Of a DNA stretch of 64,000 nucleotides, positions 1-6,794 are shown in pieces. Position numbers and translations under genes: made by a program. Below the pieces are notes generated by a model, which saw only the letters and a list, made by a program, of their open reading frames with translations, was not told the origin of the DNA and made no database searches. The stretch comes from Cellulomonas avistercoris (lineage in GTDB: Bacteria; Actinomycetota; Actinomycetes; Actinomycetales; Cellulomonadaceae): contig NZ_JACSQV010000001.1 in NCBI RefSeq assembly GCF_014836445.1, forward strand, positions 117,469 to 181,468, in the 5' to 3' direction. Position 1 is the stretch's first letter. The number at the start of each line of letters is the position of its first letter.

Positions 1-77
1 GGCGCCCCGGGGGCCGGGGCGCCGCAGCCGGTCACGACGAGCGCGAGACCGACGGCGGCGGCGCGGGCGCGCCTCAT
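1..77 (-). CDS. Lipoprotein N-terminus, partial (possible molybdate-binding ModA)
   Basis: Only the first 25 or so codons are inside the window, and the gene runs off the left edge. They read MRRARAAAVGLALVVTGCGA: a basic start, a short hydrophobic stretch and an LVVTGC lipobox, so this should be a secreted protein lipid-anchored at Cys18. The ATG overlaps the stop of the HTH-TOBE gene (ATGA), so the two are probably translated together. A TOBE-type regulator followed by a lipoprotein in a molybdenum-cofactor island suggests the periplasmic-binding component of a molybdate ABC transporter. That role is an inference from context, because the diagnostic part is missing. Confidence 0.6.
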   Translation of the reverse strand, partial: MRRARAAAVGLALVVTGCGAPAPGA

Positions 78-472
78 CGGCCCTCGACGTGCTCGACGGC
101 GACGTCCGTGGCCTTGACCGAGGCGACCGCGACGACCCCGGGCTCGAGGCCCAGCTCGTCGGCCGCCTCGCGGCTGATGAGGGAGACGACCCGGTAGGGG
201 CCGGCCTGGATCTCGACCTGGGCCATCACGGTGTCGCGCACGACGCGCGTGACGATGCCCCGCAGGCGGTTGCGGGTGGAGCGGCGGGCGCTGCCCGGCT
301 CCGGCTCCGCGCCGAGGGCCCGTGCGAGCTCGGCGAGCGCGAGGCCGTCGACCTCGTGGTGGCCACCGGGACCGCGCGTCGACGCGAGGCGGCCGGAGTC
401 GATCCAACGCCGCACGGTGTCGTCGCTCACCCCGAGCAGCGTCGCGGCGTCCGTCACCCGGTAGGTCGGCAT
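74..472 (-). CDS. HTH-TOBE (ModE-like) molybdate-responsive regulator
   Basis: The product has 132 residues. Residues 3-35 (YRVTDAATLLGVSDDTVRRW) are an excisionase/MerR-type helix-turn-helix. Residues 68-130 (NRLRGIVTRVVRDTVMAQVE) match a Mop/TOBE domain, which binds molybdate or tungstate in known families. ModE itself has a winged helix with two TOBE repeats and is about twice this size, so this is a minimal architecture with one HTH and one TOBE. It is divergent from moaE and overlaps the downstream lipoprotein gene by ATGA. I infer molybdate-dependent control of the flanking transport and cofactor genes. The ATG is supported by a -10 box (TAGTCT on the minus strand) exactly six bases upstream, which implies a leaderless mRNA. 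Confidence 0.85.
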   Translation of the reverse strand: MPTYRVTDAATLLGVSDDTVRRWIDSGRLASTRGPGGHHEVDGLALAELARALGAEPEPGSARRSTRNRLRGIVTRVVRDTVMAQVEIQAGPYRVVSLISREAADELGLEPGVVAVASVKATDVAVEHVEGR

Positions 473-478
473 GGGGCC

Positions 479-484
479 AGACTA
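479..484 (-). promoter_or_regulatory. -10 box of HTH-TOBE gene (leaderless)
   Basis: On the minus strand the hexamer reads TAGTCT and ends six bases before the ATG at 472. This leaves no room for a Shine-Dalgarno sequence, so the transcript probably starts at or next to the start codon. Confidence 0.55.
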
Positions 485-495
485 GGCGCGCAACG

Positions 496-538
496 CCGCA
501 GGTGCGGCGGGATCCGGCTGTCGGCACCGCAGGTGCGG
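496..538. promoter_or_regulatory. Paired palindromic operator candidates
   Basis: The perfect inverted repeat CCGCAGGTGCGG occurs twice, at 496-507 and 527-538, with 31 bp between copies (about three helical turns). Copy 1 covers the expected -35 position of the HTH-TOBE promoter. Copy 2 lies just upstream of the expected -35 of moaE. The HTH-TOBE protein is the obvious candidate ligand. Binding is inferred from position and symmetry only. Confidence 0.5.
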
Positions 539-565
539 GATCGACCCGGGATCGGCGCACCGCCC

Positions 566-571
566 TAGGCT
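566..571 (+). promoter_or_regulatory. -10 box of moaE (leaderless)
   Basis: TAGGCT lies six bases before the GTG start of moaE, the same spacing as the divergent regulator gene. Confidence 0.55.
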
Positions 572-577
572 GGTCCG

Positions 578-1033
578 GTGACCACCGACGACTCGCGCCT
601 GCACGCGCCCGCCCGCCGCGTCGCCGTCGCGCAGGTCACCACGGACCCCGTCGACGTCGACGCGCTGGCACGTGCCGTGGGGGACGACGCCGCCGGCGCC
701 GTCGTCACGTTCGCCGGGGTCGTCCGCGACCACGACCGCGGACGCGGCGTCACGGGCCTGGAGTACGTGGCGCACCCGGACGCGCAGGACGTCGTGCGCC
801 GCGTCGTCGCCGACGTCGCGGCCCGCAGCGACGTCGACGCCGTCGCGTGCGTGCACCGCGTCGGCGTGCTCGCGGTGGGGGACTGCGCGCTCGGCGTGGC
901 GGTCTCGGCCGCCCACCGGCAGCAGGCCTTCGCGGCCGCGGCCCTGCTCGTCGACGAGATCAAGGCGCACCTGCCGGTGTGGAAGCGCCAGGACCTGGCG
1001 GCCGGCGGCCACGAGTGGGTGGGCAGCGCCTGA
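578..1033 (+). CDS. moaE: Molybdopterin synthase catalytic subunit MoaE
   Basis: The product has 151 residues, the usual MoaE length. MoaE transfers sulfur from MoaD thiocarboxylate to cyclic pyranopterin monophosphate to make molybdopterin in the cytosol. Family signatures are visible: GAVVTFAGVVRDHDRGRGV near residue 32, a VHRVGVLAVGDCALGVAV core, and the lysine-containing active-site stretch DEIKAHLPVWKRQ near residue 130. The gene stands alone on the plus strand, facing moaD and moaA. The GTG start is supported by a -10 box six bases upstream. Confidence 0.93.
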   Translation: MTTDDSRLHAPARRVAVAQVTTDPVDVDALARAVGDDAAGAVVTFAGVVRDHDRGRGVTGLEYVAHPDAQDVVRRVVADVAARSDVDAVACVHRVGVLAVGDCALGVAVSAAHRQQAFAAAALLVDEIKAHLPVWKRQDLAAGGHEWVGSA

Positions 1034-1052
1034 CCCGACCGGCTACCGGCGT

Positions 1053-1358
1053 TCAGCCGCCCGCGAAGGGCGGCAGCACGTCGACGCGCACGGCGGCGCC
1101 GACGCGAGCGTCGCGGTCGCGGTGCAGCACGCCGTCGACGAGCAGCGCGCAGCGTGCCGCGACGTCGGCCAGTGCCGGGCCGTGCCGCTCGGCGAGTGCG
1201 TCGAGGAGACCTCCGACGGTCGTCCCGGGCGGCAGGTCGACGTGCTCCTCCTGGACGCCCGCCGCCTCGGCCGCGGCGGCGAAGTACCGGACCTCGACGC
1301 GGCCGGTGCGCACGCCGGTGCCCGTCGTGCCGCCCACCGGTGCGGGCTGGGGGGTCAT
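1053..1358 (-). CDS. moaD: MoaD sulfur-carrier subunit of molybdopterin synthase
   Basis: The product has 101 residues with a ubiquitin/ThiS-like fold signature (VRYFAAAAEAAGV, PPGTTVGGLLDAL). It ends in PPFAGG, the diglycine tail that is adenylated and thiocarboxylated. MoaD is the sulfur donor partner of MoaE. It begins only four bases after the moaA stop codon on the same strand, so it is probably cotranscribed with moaA. moaE is convergent and encoded separately. Confidence 0.9.
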   Translation of the reverse strand: MTPQPAPVGGTTGTGVRTGRVEVRYFAAAAEAAGVQEEHVDLPPGTTVGGLLDALAERHGPALADVAARCALLVDGVLHRDRDARVGAAVRVDVLPPFAGG

Positions 1359-1362
1359 CGCG

Positions 1363-2412
1363 TCATCCTCCGATCGCGCTCATGGTCCGTGCGGGCTGCA
1401 GGAAGGTCGGGTCGTCGATGCCGTGGCCCGCGGCCTTGCCCAGCATCGCGGAGCGCCACGCGTCGGCCACGGCGTCGTCGTCGGCGCCGCCGCGCAGCAG
1501 CCCGCGCAGGTCGTCCTCCTCACGCGCGAACAGGCAGCTGCGGACCTGCCCGTCGGCGGTCAGGCGGGTCCGGTCGCACGCGCCGCAGAACGGCCGCGTC
1601 ACCGAGCCGATGACGCCGACCGTGGCACCCGGGAACCCGCGGACGTGCCAGGTCTCGGCCGGGGCCCCGCCGCGCGCGCCGTCGGGCTCGGCCTCGAGGA
1701 CGAACGCCGCGGCGAGCGCGTCGAGGATCTCCTGGGCCGTCACGAGGTCCTCGCGCCGCCACGAGCCGTGCGGGCCGAGCGGCATCTGCTCGATGAAGCG
1801 CAGGTGGTACCCGTGCTCGAGCGCCCACGTCAGCAGCGGCACGGCCTCGTCGTCGTTGACGCCCCGCACCAGCACGGTGTTGACCTTGACCGGCGCCAGC
1901 CCCGCGGCCGACGCCGCGGCCAGCCCCGCGAGCACGTCCGCGTGCCGGTCACGACGCGTGATGGTCGCGAAGCGCGCGGGGTCCAGGGAGTCCAGGGACA
2001 CGTTGACGCGGTCGAGCCCCGCGTCCGCCAGCGCGCGGGCGCGCTTGTCCAGCCCGAGCCCGTTGGTCGTCAGGGCCGTGCGCACGGGTTCCCCGTCCGC
2101 GGTGCGCAGCTGCCCGGTCGCCGCGACGATGCCCTCGAGCCCGCGCCGCAGCAGGGGCTCACCGCCCGTGAACCTCACCTCGCGGATGCCGAGCCGCTCG
2201 ACACCGATGCGGACCAGGCGCACCACCTCGGCGTCGGTGAGCACGGTGTCGTCCGGTGCCCACGGCAGCCCCTCGGCCGGCATGCAGTAGCTGCAGCGCA
2301 GGTTGCACCGGTCGGTCAGGGACACGCGCAGGTCGGTCGCGACCCGGCCGTACCGGTCGACCAGGCCCCCCTCGCGCGGCGCCGCGGCACCCGCGGCGCT
2401 CACGGCTCGCAT
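1363..2412 (-). CDS. moaA: GTP 3',8-cyclase MoaA
   Basis: The product has 349 residues. MoaA is a radical SAM enzyme that converts GTP to the first intermediate of molybdopterin synthesis. The N-terminal cluster motif is Cys36-x3-Cys40-x2-Cys43 (DRCNLRCSYCMP). The second cluster site is FCGACDRTRLT with a later Cys in RSCLF. The essential C-terminal Gly-Gly is present (MSAIGG). The start at 2412 was chosen because TATCAT on the minus strand ends six bases before this ATG and the next residues match the usual MoaA N-terminus. The open frame continues far upstream only because of high GC content. moaD follows four bases downstream. Confidence 0.95.
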   Translation of the reverse strand: MRAVSAAGAAAPREGGLVDRYGRVATDLRVSLTDRCNLRCSYCMPAEGLPWAPDDTVLTDAEVVRLVRIGVERLGIREVRFTGGEPLLRRGLEGIVAATGQLRTADGEPVRTALTTNGLGLDKRARALADAGLDRVNVSLDSLDPARFATITRRDRHADVLAGLAAASAAGLAPVKVNTVLVRGVNDDEAVPLLTWALEHGYHLRFIEQMPLGPHGSWRREDLVTAQEILDALAAAFVLEAEPDGARGGAPAETWHVRGFPGATVGVIGSVTRPFCGACDRTRLTADGQVRSCLFAREEDDLRGLLRGGADDDAVADAWRSAMLGKAAGHGIDDPTFLQPARTMSAIGG

Positions 2413-2418
2413 CCTGTG

Positions 2419-2424
2419 ATGATA
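2419..2424 (-). promoter_or_regulatory. -10 box of moaA (leaderless)
   Basis: On the minus strand TATCAT is followed by six bases and the moaA ATG. No leader long enough for a molybdenum-cofactor riboswitch is possible from this promoter. Confidence 0.55.
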
Positions 2425-2487
2425 CGGACACCCCTGCGCGCCGCACGCGCCTGCCCGCCGCCGGGCGGGGCGGCCGGTGCGTCGCAG

Positions 2488-2493
2488 TAGGTT
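2488..2493 (+). promoter_or_regulatory. -10 box of moeA (leaderless)
   Basis: TAGGTT ends six bases before the moeA ATG. It is divergent from the moaA promoter about 65 bp away. Confidence 0.5.
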
Positions 2494-2499
2494 GGGCGC

Positions 2500-3747
2500 A
2501 TGGTCGACGCCCCCGCCGGAGCAGCGCTCGCGGTGCGCACGGTCCGCTCGCTCGACGAGCACGCCGCGGCCGTGCTCGCGCTGGCAGGGCCACTGCCGGC
2601 GGTGCACGTCGCGATCGGCGAGGCCCGCGGTCGCGCGCTCGCGTCCGACGTCACCGCCGCGGTGGACCTGCCGCCGTGGGACAGCTCGGCGATGGACGGT
2701 TACGCGGTGCGGGCGGACGACCTGCGGCCGGGTGCGGTCCTGGACGTCGCCGACGACGTCCCCGCGGGCGACACGCGCACCGTCGAGCTGCCCGCCGGGG
2801 TCGCCGTGCGCATCATGACGGGCGCGCCCGTGCCGTCGGGCGCCGACGCCGTGCTGCCGGTCGAGCTCACCGACGGCGGCACGAGCCGCGTCCGCGTCGA
2901 CGGTGCGGTGGCCGTGGGCGCGCACGTGCGGCGGCGCGGCGAGGACGTGCGCGCGGGCGACGTCGTGCTGCGCGCCGGGGACGTGGTGGGCCCCGGTGCG
3001 GTGGGGCTGCTGGCCGCGACCGGGCACGCGCGCGTCGAGGTGCACGCGCGCCCGCGCGTCGCGGTGCTGTCGACGGGCTCCGAGCTCGTCGCCCCGGGCG
3101 AGCCGCTGCGCCACGGCCAGATCCACGAGTCCAACGGCCCGCAGCTGGCCGCCGCCGCGACCGCGGCCGGCGCCGACGTCGTCGCGGTCGTCGTGGTGCG
3201 CGACGACCTGACCGCCGTGCGGGCCGCGCTGGCCGACCTCGCGGCGCGGGCCGACCTGGTCGTCACCACGGGTGGCGTGTCGGTCGGGGCGTACGACGTG
3301 GTCCGCGACGCGCTGCTCGCCGACGGCGACGCCGAGCTGGTGCACGTGCGCATGCAGCCCGGCAAGCCGCAGGCGGTCGGCGTGCTCCGCGGCGGCACAC
3401 CCGTGCTCGCGCTGCCCGGCAACCCCGTGAGCTCGTTCGTGTCCTTCGAGGTGTTCGTCCGACCGCTGCTGCGCCGCATGCTCGGCGCGCGCGACGTGCA
3501 CCGCCGCACGCTCACCGCCACGCTCGCGGCGGGGCTCCGGTCACCGGCGGGGCGCCGCCAGCTCCTGCGCGCGCGCCTCGACTGGAGCACGGGCGCACCC
3601 GTCGCCGACCTCGTCGGCGGCCCCGGCTCGCACCTGCTGGGCGCGCTCGCCCGGGCGGACGCGCTCGTCGACGTCCCCGAGGACGTCACCGAGCTGGCGG
3701 CGGGGTCCCCCGTGGCCGTCATCGACCTGAAGGAGCACGACGCGTGA
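2500..3747 (+). CDS. moeA: Molybdopterin molybdotransferase MoeA
   Basis: The product has 415 residues, the normal MoeA length. It inserts molybdate into adenylylated molybdopterin. Characteristic stretches are PPWDSSAMDGYAVRADD near residue 58, IMTGAPVPSGADAVLPVE near 107, TTGGVSVGAYDVVRDAL near 258 and ALPGNPVSSFVSFEVF near 305. Together these are the substrate-binding loops of the MoeA/gephyrin family. It is the first gene of moeA-moaC-mogA, and its stop overlaps the moaC start (GTGA), so translation is probably coupled. Confidence 0.94.
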   Translation: MVDAPAGAALAVRTVRSLDEHAAAVLALAGPLPAVHVAIGEARGRALASDVTAAVDLPPWDSSAMDGYAVRADDLRPGAVLDVADDVPAGDTRTVELPAGVAVRIMTGAPVPSGADAVLPVELTDGGTSRVRVDGAVAVGAHVRRRGEDVRAGDVVLRAGDVVGPGAVGLLAATGHARVEVHARPRVAVLSTGSELVAPGEPLRHGQIHESNGPQLAAAATAAGADVVAVVVVRDDLTAVRAALADLAARADLVVTTGGVSVGAYDVVRDALLADGDAELVHVRMQPGKPQAVGVLRGGTPVLALPGNPVSSFVSFEVFVRPLLRRMLGARDVHRRTLTATLAAGLRSPAGRRQLLRARLDWSTGAPVADLVGGPGSHLLGALARADALVDVPEDVTELAAGSPVAVIDLKEHDA

Positions 3748-4223
3748 CCCAGCACGACCGCCTGACCCACGTCGACGCGCACGGCGCGGCCCGCATGGTC
3801 GACGTCGCCGACAAGGACGTCACCGTCCGCAGCGCCCGCGCCACGGGCCGGCTCGTGACGACGCCCCAGGTCGTCGCGCTGCTGCGCGGCGAGGGTGTGC
3901 CCAAGGGCGACGCGCTCGCGGTCGCGCGCATCGCCGGCATCCAGGCCGCCAAGCGCACGCCCGACCTCGTGCCGCTGTGCCACCCGATCGCGATCCACGG
4001 CGTGCGCGTCAACCTCGAGGTCGTCGACGACGGCGTCACGGTCGACGCGACCGTGCGCACGGCCGACCGCACCGGGGTCGAGATGGAGGCGCTGACGTGC
4101 GTCGCGGCTGCCGGGCTGACCCTGATCGACATGGTCAAGGCGGTCGACCGCGGCGCGTACCTCACCGACCTGCGGGTCGAGGAGAAGTCCGGCGGCCGCA
4201 GCGGGACGTGGACGCGTGAGTGA
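3744..4223 (+). CDS. moaC: Cyclic pyranopterin monophosphate synthase MoaC
   Basis: The product has 159 residues. It converts the MoaA product to cyclic pyranopterin monophosphate. Visible family motifs are LTHVDAHGAARMVDVADKDV at the N-terminus, the His/Cys active-site segment LVPLCHPIAIHGVRVNLE, and TGVEMEALTCVAAAGLTLIDM followed by the lysine-rich VKAVDRGAYL and EEKSGGRSG tail. The GTG start overlaps the moeA stop. The 3' end overlaps the mogA start by eight bases. Confidence 0.95.
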   Translation: MTQHDRLTHVDAHGAARMVDVADKDVTVRSARATGRLVTTPQVVALLRGEGVPKGDALAVARIAGIQAAKRTPDLVPLCHPIAIHGVRVNLEVVDDGVTVDATVRTADRTGVEMEALTCVAAAGLTLIDMVKAVDRGAYLTDLRVEEKSGGRSGTWTRE

Positions 4224-4716
4224 CGTGCCCGACGCGGCACCGCGTGCGGTGGTCGTGACCGCGTCGGACCGCGCCGCCGCGGGGCAGTACGACGACGTGT
4301 CCGGGCCGCTGCTCGTCGACGGGCTGCGCGCGCTGGGCATGGACGTGGCAGCGCCGGTCGTCGTGCCCGACGGGATGCCGGTGGAGCGCGCGCTGCGCGC
4401 CGCCGTCGCGGACGGTGCCGCGCTGGTCCTCACGACGGGTGGCACGGGTCTGGCACCCCGCGACATGACGCCCGAGGCGACGCTCGCGGTGGTCGACCGG
4501 GTGGTCCCCGGCATCGCCGAGGCGCTGCGCGCCGACGCGGTCCGCCGGGGCGTGCCCGCGGGGGTCCTGTCGCGCGGGGTCGCGGGCGTGGCCGGACGCA
4601 CGCTCGTCGTCAACGTCGCGGGGTCCACGGGCGCCGCGCGGGACGCGCTCGAGGTGCTGGCCGACGTGCTGCCGCACGCGCTGTCCCAGCTGGCGGGCGG
4701 CGACCACCCGGCCTGA
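4216..4716 (+). CDS. mogA: Molybdopterin adenylyltransferase (MogA/MoaB family)
   Basis: The product has 166 residues with the molybdopterin-binding fold: VVVTASDRAAAGQYDDVSGP at the N-terminus and LTTGGTGLAPRDMTPEAT near residue 74, then PGIAEALRADAV. This family adenylylates molybdopterin before MoeA inserts the metal. The GTG start overlaps the end of moaC by eight bases. MogA and MoaB cannot be separated firmly by eye, but the position next to moeA and moaC supports the cofactor role. Confidence 0.88.
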   Translation: MSDVPDAAPRAVVVTASDRAAAGQYDDVSGPLLVDGLRALGMDVAAPVVVPDGMPVERALRAAVADGAALVLTTGGTGLAPRDMTPEATLAVVDRVVPGIAEALRADAVRRGVPAGVLSRGVAGVAGRTLVVNVAGSTGAARDALEVLADVLPHALSQLAGGDHPA

Positions 4717-4733
4717 CGGGCGGCGGTCGCCCG
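4717..4733. terminator. Hairpin between convergent mogA and cupin genes
   Basis: CGGGCG at 4717-4722 pairs with CGCCCG at 4728-4733 around a five-base loop, in the 21-bp gap between two convergent genes. There is no U-tract, which is common for GC-rich actinobacteria. Confidence 0.35.
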
Positions 4734-4737
4734 CTCG

Positions 4738-5079
4738 TCAGCCGTGCGGCTGCGTCGCGACGTTGGTGACCGTGGTGAGCAGCACGACGCTGTCCTCGAT
4801 CGCGACGACGGAGTGGCGCTCGTGCGTCAGCTCCCACAGCTCGCCCGCGGCGACCTCCTGCTGCACGGTGTCGTCGACCTCGACGCGCACGTGGCCGCTC
4901 AGGGCCTGCAGGCTCGCGGCCGGCGGTGAGGAGTGCTCACCCAGCCGGGCCCCGGCCACGAGCGCGAGGACGGTCTGGCGCAGCTCGCCGTCGTGCACCA
5001 CGAGCTGGGCGCTGCGGCCGTGCGGGTCGGTGCGGGCGGCGGCGAGCAGCTCGGTGGACAGGGTGCGCAGGTCGGGCAT
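4738..5079 (-). CDS. Small cupin-domain protein
   Basis: The product has 113 residues and looks like a single-domain cupin of the conserved-barrel type: a sugar- or metal-binding-like beta barrel with GEHSSPPAASLQALSGHVRV, a GELWELTHERHSVVAIEDSV turn, and VVLLTTV. The usual cupin metal ligands are only partly recognisable (H53 and H89-type positions). A GGGAGG ribosome binding site lies before the ATG at 5079, which is why the much longer upstream frame was not used. The gene is divergent from narK. Substrate is unknown, and the proximity to nitrate and molybdenum genes may be incidental. Confidence 0.7.
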   Translation of the reverse strand: MPDLRTLSTELLAAARTDPHGRSAQLVVHDGELRQTVLALVAGARLGEHSSPPAASLQALSGHVRVEVDDTVQQEVAAGELWELTHERHSVVAIEDSVVLLTTVTNVATQPHG

Positions 5080-5210
5080 GGGGCGATCCTCCCAGGGGTC
5101 GGGTCCGGGGCACGGTCCGGCGTGCCGGACCCCAGCCTGCGCCAGGCGAGCCCCACGCGCCACGTCGCGACGTCTTCTCACACCACCGGGAGCGCCCGTG
5201 TGCGCTGAAC

Positions 5211-5265
5211 GTTCGCGGCGGGTTACGCGGGCACGTGATCGGGCGAAACACGCCGTCCCTAGCGT
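5211..5265 (+). promoter_or_regulatory. narK promoter with four-site GlnR-type operator
   Basis: Sites GTTCG at 5211, GTTAC at 5222, GTGAT at 5235 and GAAAC at 5245 precede a -10-like TAGCGT at 5260. The same offsets (0, 11, 24, 34, 49) occur before nirB at 12642. GTnAC and GAAAC half-sites resemble published actinobacterial GlnR boxes, although the spacing differs slightly from the textbook six bases. Shared nitrogen control of narK and nirB by GlnR and/or NnaR is inferred. Confidence 0.6.
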
Positions 5266-5372
5266 CGGAGCACGACGCCGGCACCTCGCGGCGCCACCCG
5301 CCGGGTGACGACCCGGCCCCGACGCCCGCAGACGCGTGCCCGAGCACGCGGCCCGACGCCCGGAGGCTCCCC

Positions 5373-6794
5373 GTGACCCAGACCCCCACGACGCCCGCAC
5401 CCCCCGAGGACCCGCCCGCAGCGGCCACGACCGCGACCCGGCACGGCGCCGGCGCCGTCGTGCTGACCCCCGCGGGGACCATGCCCGAGCTCGTGCGCCA
5501 CCGCGGCCGCTGGCTGCACGGCTGGGACCCGGAGGCACCCGACCAGTGGCGGTCGGTCGGGCGCGGGGTCGCACGGCGCAACCTCACGCTGTCGATCTTT
5601 GCCGAGTTCCTCGGCTTCGCCGTGTGGGCGCTGTGGAGCATCGTCGTGCCGCAGCTCCCGGAGGCGGGCTTCGCGCTGACGTCCGACCAGATGTTCTGGC
5701 TCATCGCCGTGCCCTCGCTCGTCGGGGCGACGCTGCGCATCCCGTACACGTTCGCGGTCCCCGTCTTCGGCGGCCGCAACTGGACGATCGTGTCCGCCCT
5801 GCTGCTGCTCGCACCGGCCGGTGCGCTCGCGTGGGCCGTCCAGCGGCCGGACCTGTCCTTCACGGTGCTGCTGGTCGTCGCCGCGCTCGCCGGCGTCGGC
5901 GGCGGCAACTTCGCCTCCTCGATGGCGAACATCTCGTTCTTCTACCCCGAGCGGGAGAAGGGCCGGGCGCTGGGCCTCAACGCCGCCGGCGGCAACATCG
6001 GCACCGCGGCGGTGCAGCTCGCGGTGCCGCTGGTCATCGTCATCGGCGCGGGCGTGCACCTCGAGCGCGCCGGCCTGATGTTCGTGCCCCTCGCGGTCCT
6101 CGCCGCCGTGCTCGCGTGGCGGTACATGGACAACGTCAAGGACGCCGCGGCCGACCCGCGGGCCTACGGCTCGGCGGCCCGCCAGAAGCACACCTGGGTC
6201 ATCTCGTTCATCTACATCGGCACGTTCGGGTCGTTCATCGGGTTCTCGGGTGCGTTCCCGACGCTGCTGAAGAACGAGTTCCCCGGCATGACGCTGTCGA
6301 TCGCGTTCCTCGGGGCCCTCGTCGGGTCGGTCGCGCGGCCCGCCGGCGGGATCCTCGCCGACCGGCTGGGCGGCGCGCGCGTGACGGTGGTCGCGTTCGC
6401 GGTCATGGCCGCGGGGACGGTATCGGCCATCTTCGCCCTGCGCTCGGGGTCGTTCGGCCTGTTCTTCGGCTCGTTCCTCCTGCTGTTCCTCGCGACGGGC
6501 GCCGGCAACGGCTCGGTCTACCGCATGATCCCCGCGGTGTTCCGCCACGGTGCGGGCGACGCGACCGACCGGGCCCGGCGTGCCAAGGTCGCGGCCGGGT
6601 GCATCGGCATCGCCGGGGCCGTGGGAGCGGTCGGCGGGTTCCTCATCCCGCGCGGCTTCGCCGTCTCCACCACGGCGACCGGCGGGATCGAGACCGCGCT
6701 GTGGGTGATCGTCGCGATGTACGGCGTCATGGCCACCACGACGTGGCTCGTGTACGGCCGCCGCGGCTCGTCGTTCGGCGACGCCCTCATCTGA
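5373..6794 (+). CDS. narK: Nitrate/nitrite transporter, NarK family MFS
   Basis: The product has 473 residues and about twelve membrane segments after a roughly 65-residue cytoplasmic N-terminus. The two nitrate-signature segments of the NarK/NasA family are visible: GVGGGNFASSMANISFFYP near residue 178 and GAGNGSVYRMIPAVFR near residue 382. It should import nitrate, and perhaps export nitrite, across the cytoplasmic membrane. The GTG at 5373 was chosen because GGAGG lies six bases upstream. Its stop overlaps the ATG of the nitrate reductase gene by one base (TGATG), so transporter and enzyme are made together. Confidence 0.93.
   Translation: MTQTPTTPAPPEDPPAAATTATRHGAGAVVLTPAGTMPELVRHRGRWLHGWDPEAPDQWRSVGRGVARRNLTLSIFAEFLGFAVWALWSIVVPQLPEAGFALTSDQMFWLIAVPSLVGATLRIPYTFAVPVFGGRNWTIVSALLLLAPAGALAWAVQRPDLSFTVLLVVAALAGVGGGNFASSMANISFFYPEREKGRALGLNAAGGNIGTAAVQLAVPLVIVIGAGVHLERAGLMFVPLAVLAAVLAWRYMDNVKDAAADPRAYGSAARQKHTWVISFIYIGTFGSFIGFSGAFPTLLKNEFPGMTLSIAFLGALVGSVARPAGGILADRLGGARVTVVAFAVMAAGTVSAIFALRSGSFGLFFGSFLLLFLATGAGNGSVYRMIPAVFRHGAGDATDRARRAKVAAGCIGIAGAVGAVGGFLIPRGFAVSTTATGGIETALWVIVAMYGVMATTTWLVYGRRGSSFGDALI

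Noticed and set aside
2413..2499. Molybdenum-cofactor riboswitch between moaA and moeA
   Set aside because: Both genes have -10 boxes six bases before the start codon, so neither transcript has a leader that could fold into one.
1363..3501. A 712-codon open frame on the minus strand across moaA and moeA
   Set aside because: Only the moaA part (1363-2412) shows protein-family motifs. The upstream part is an antisense shadow of moeA with Arg/His/Gly-rich nonsense sequence, which is usual at this GC content.
5206..5219. LexA box near GAACGTTCG upstream of narK
   Set aside because: The inverted repeat has no four-base spacer, so it does not match CGAAC-N4-GTTCG. It is part of the four-site element instead.
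5336..6793. Extension of the nitrate reductase fusion into the narK region
   Set aside because: The frame is open upstream but encodes Arg-rich shadow sequence. narK is read in another frame and the ATG at 6794 begins the normal NasA N-terminus.
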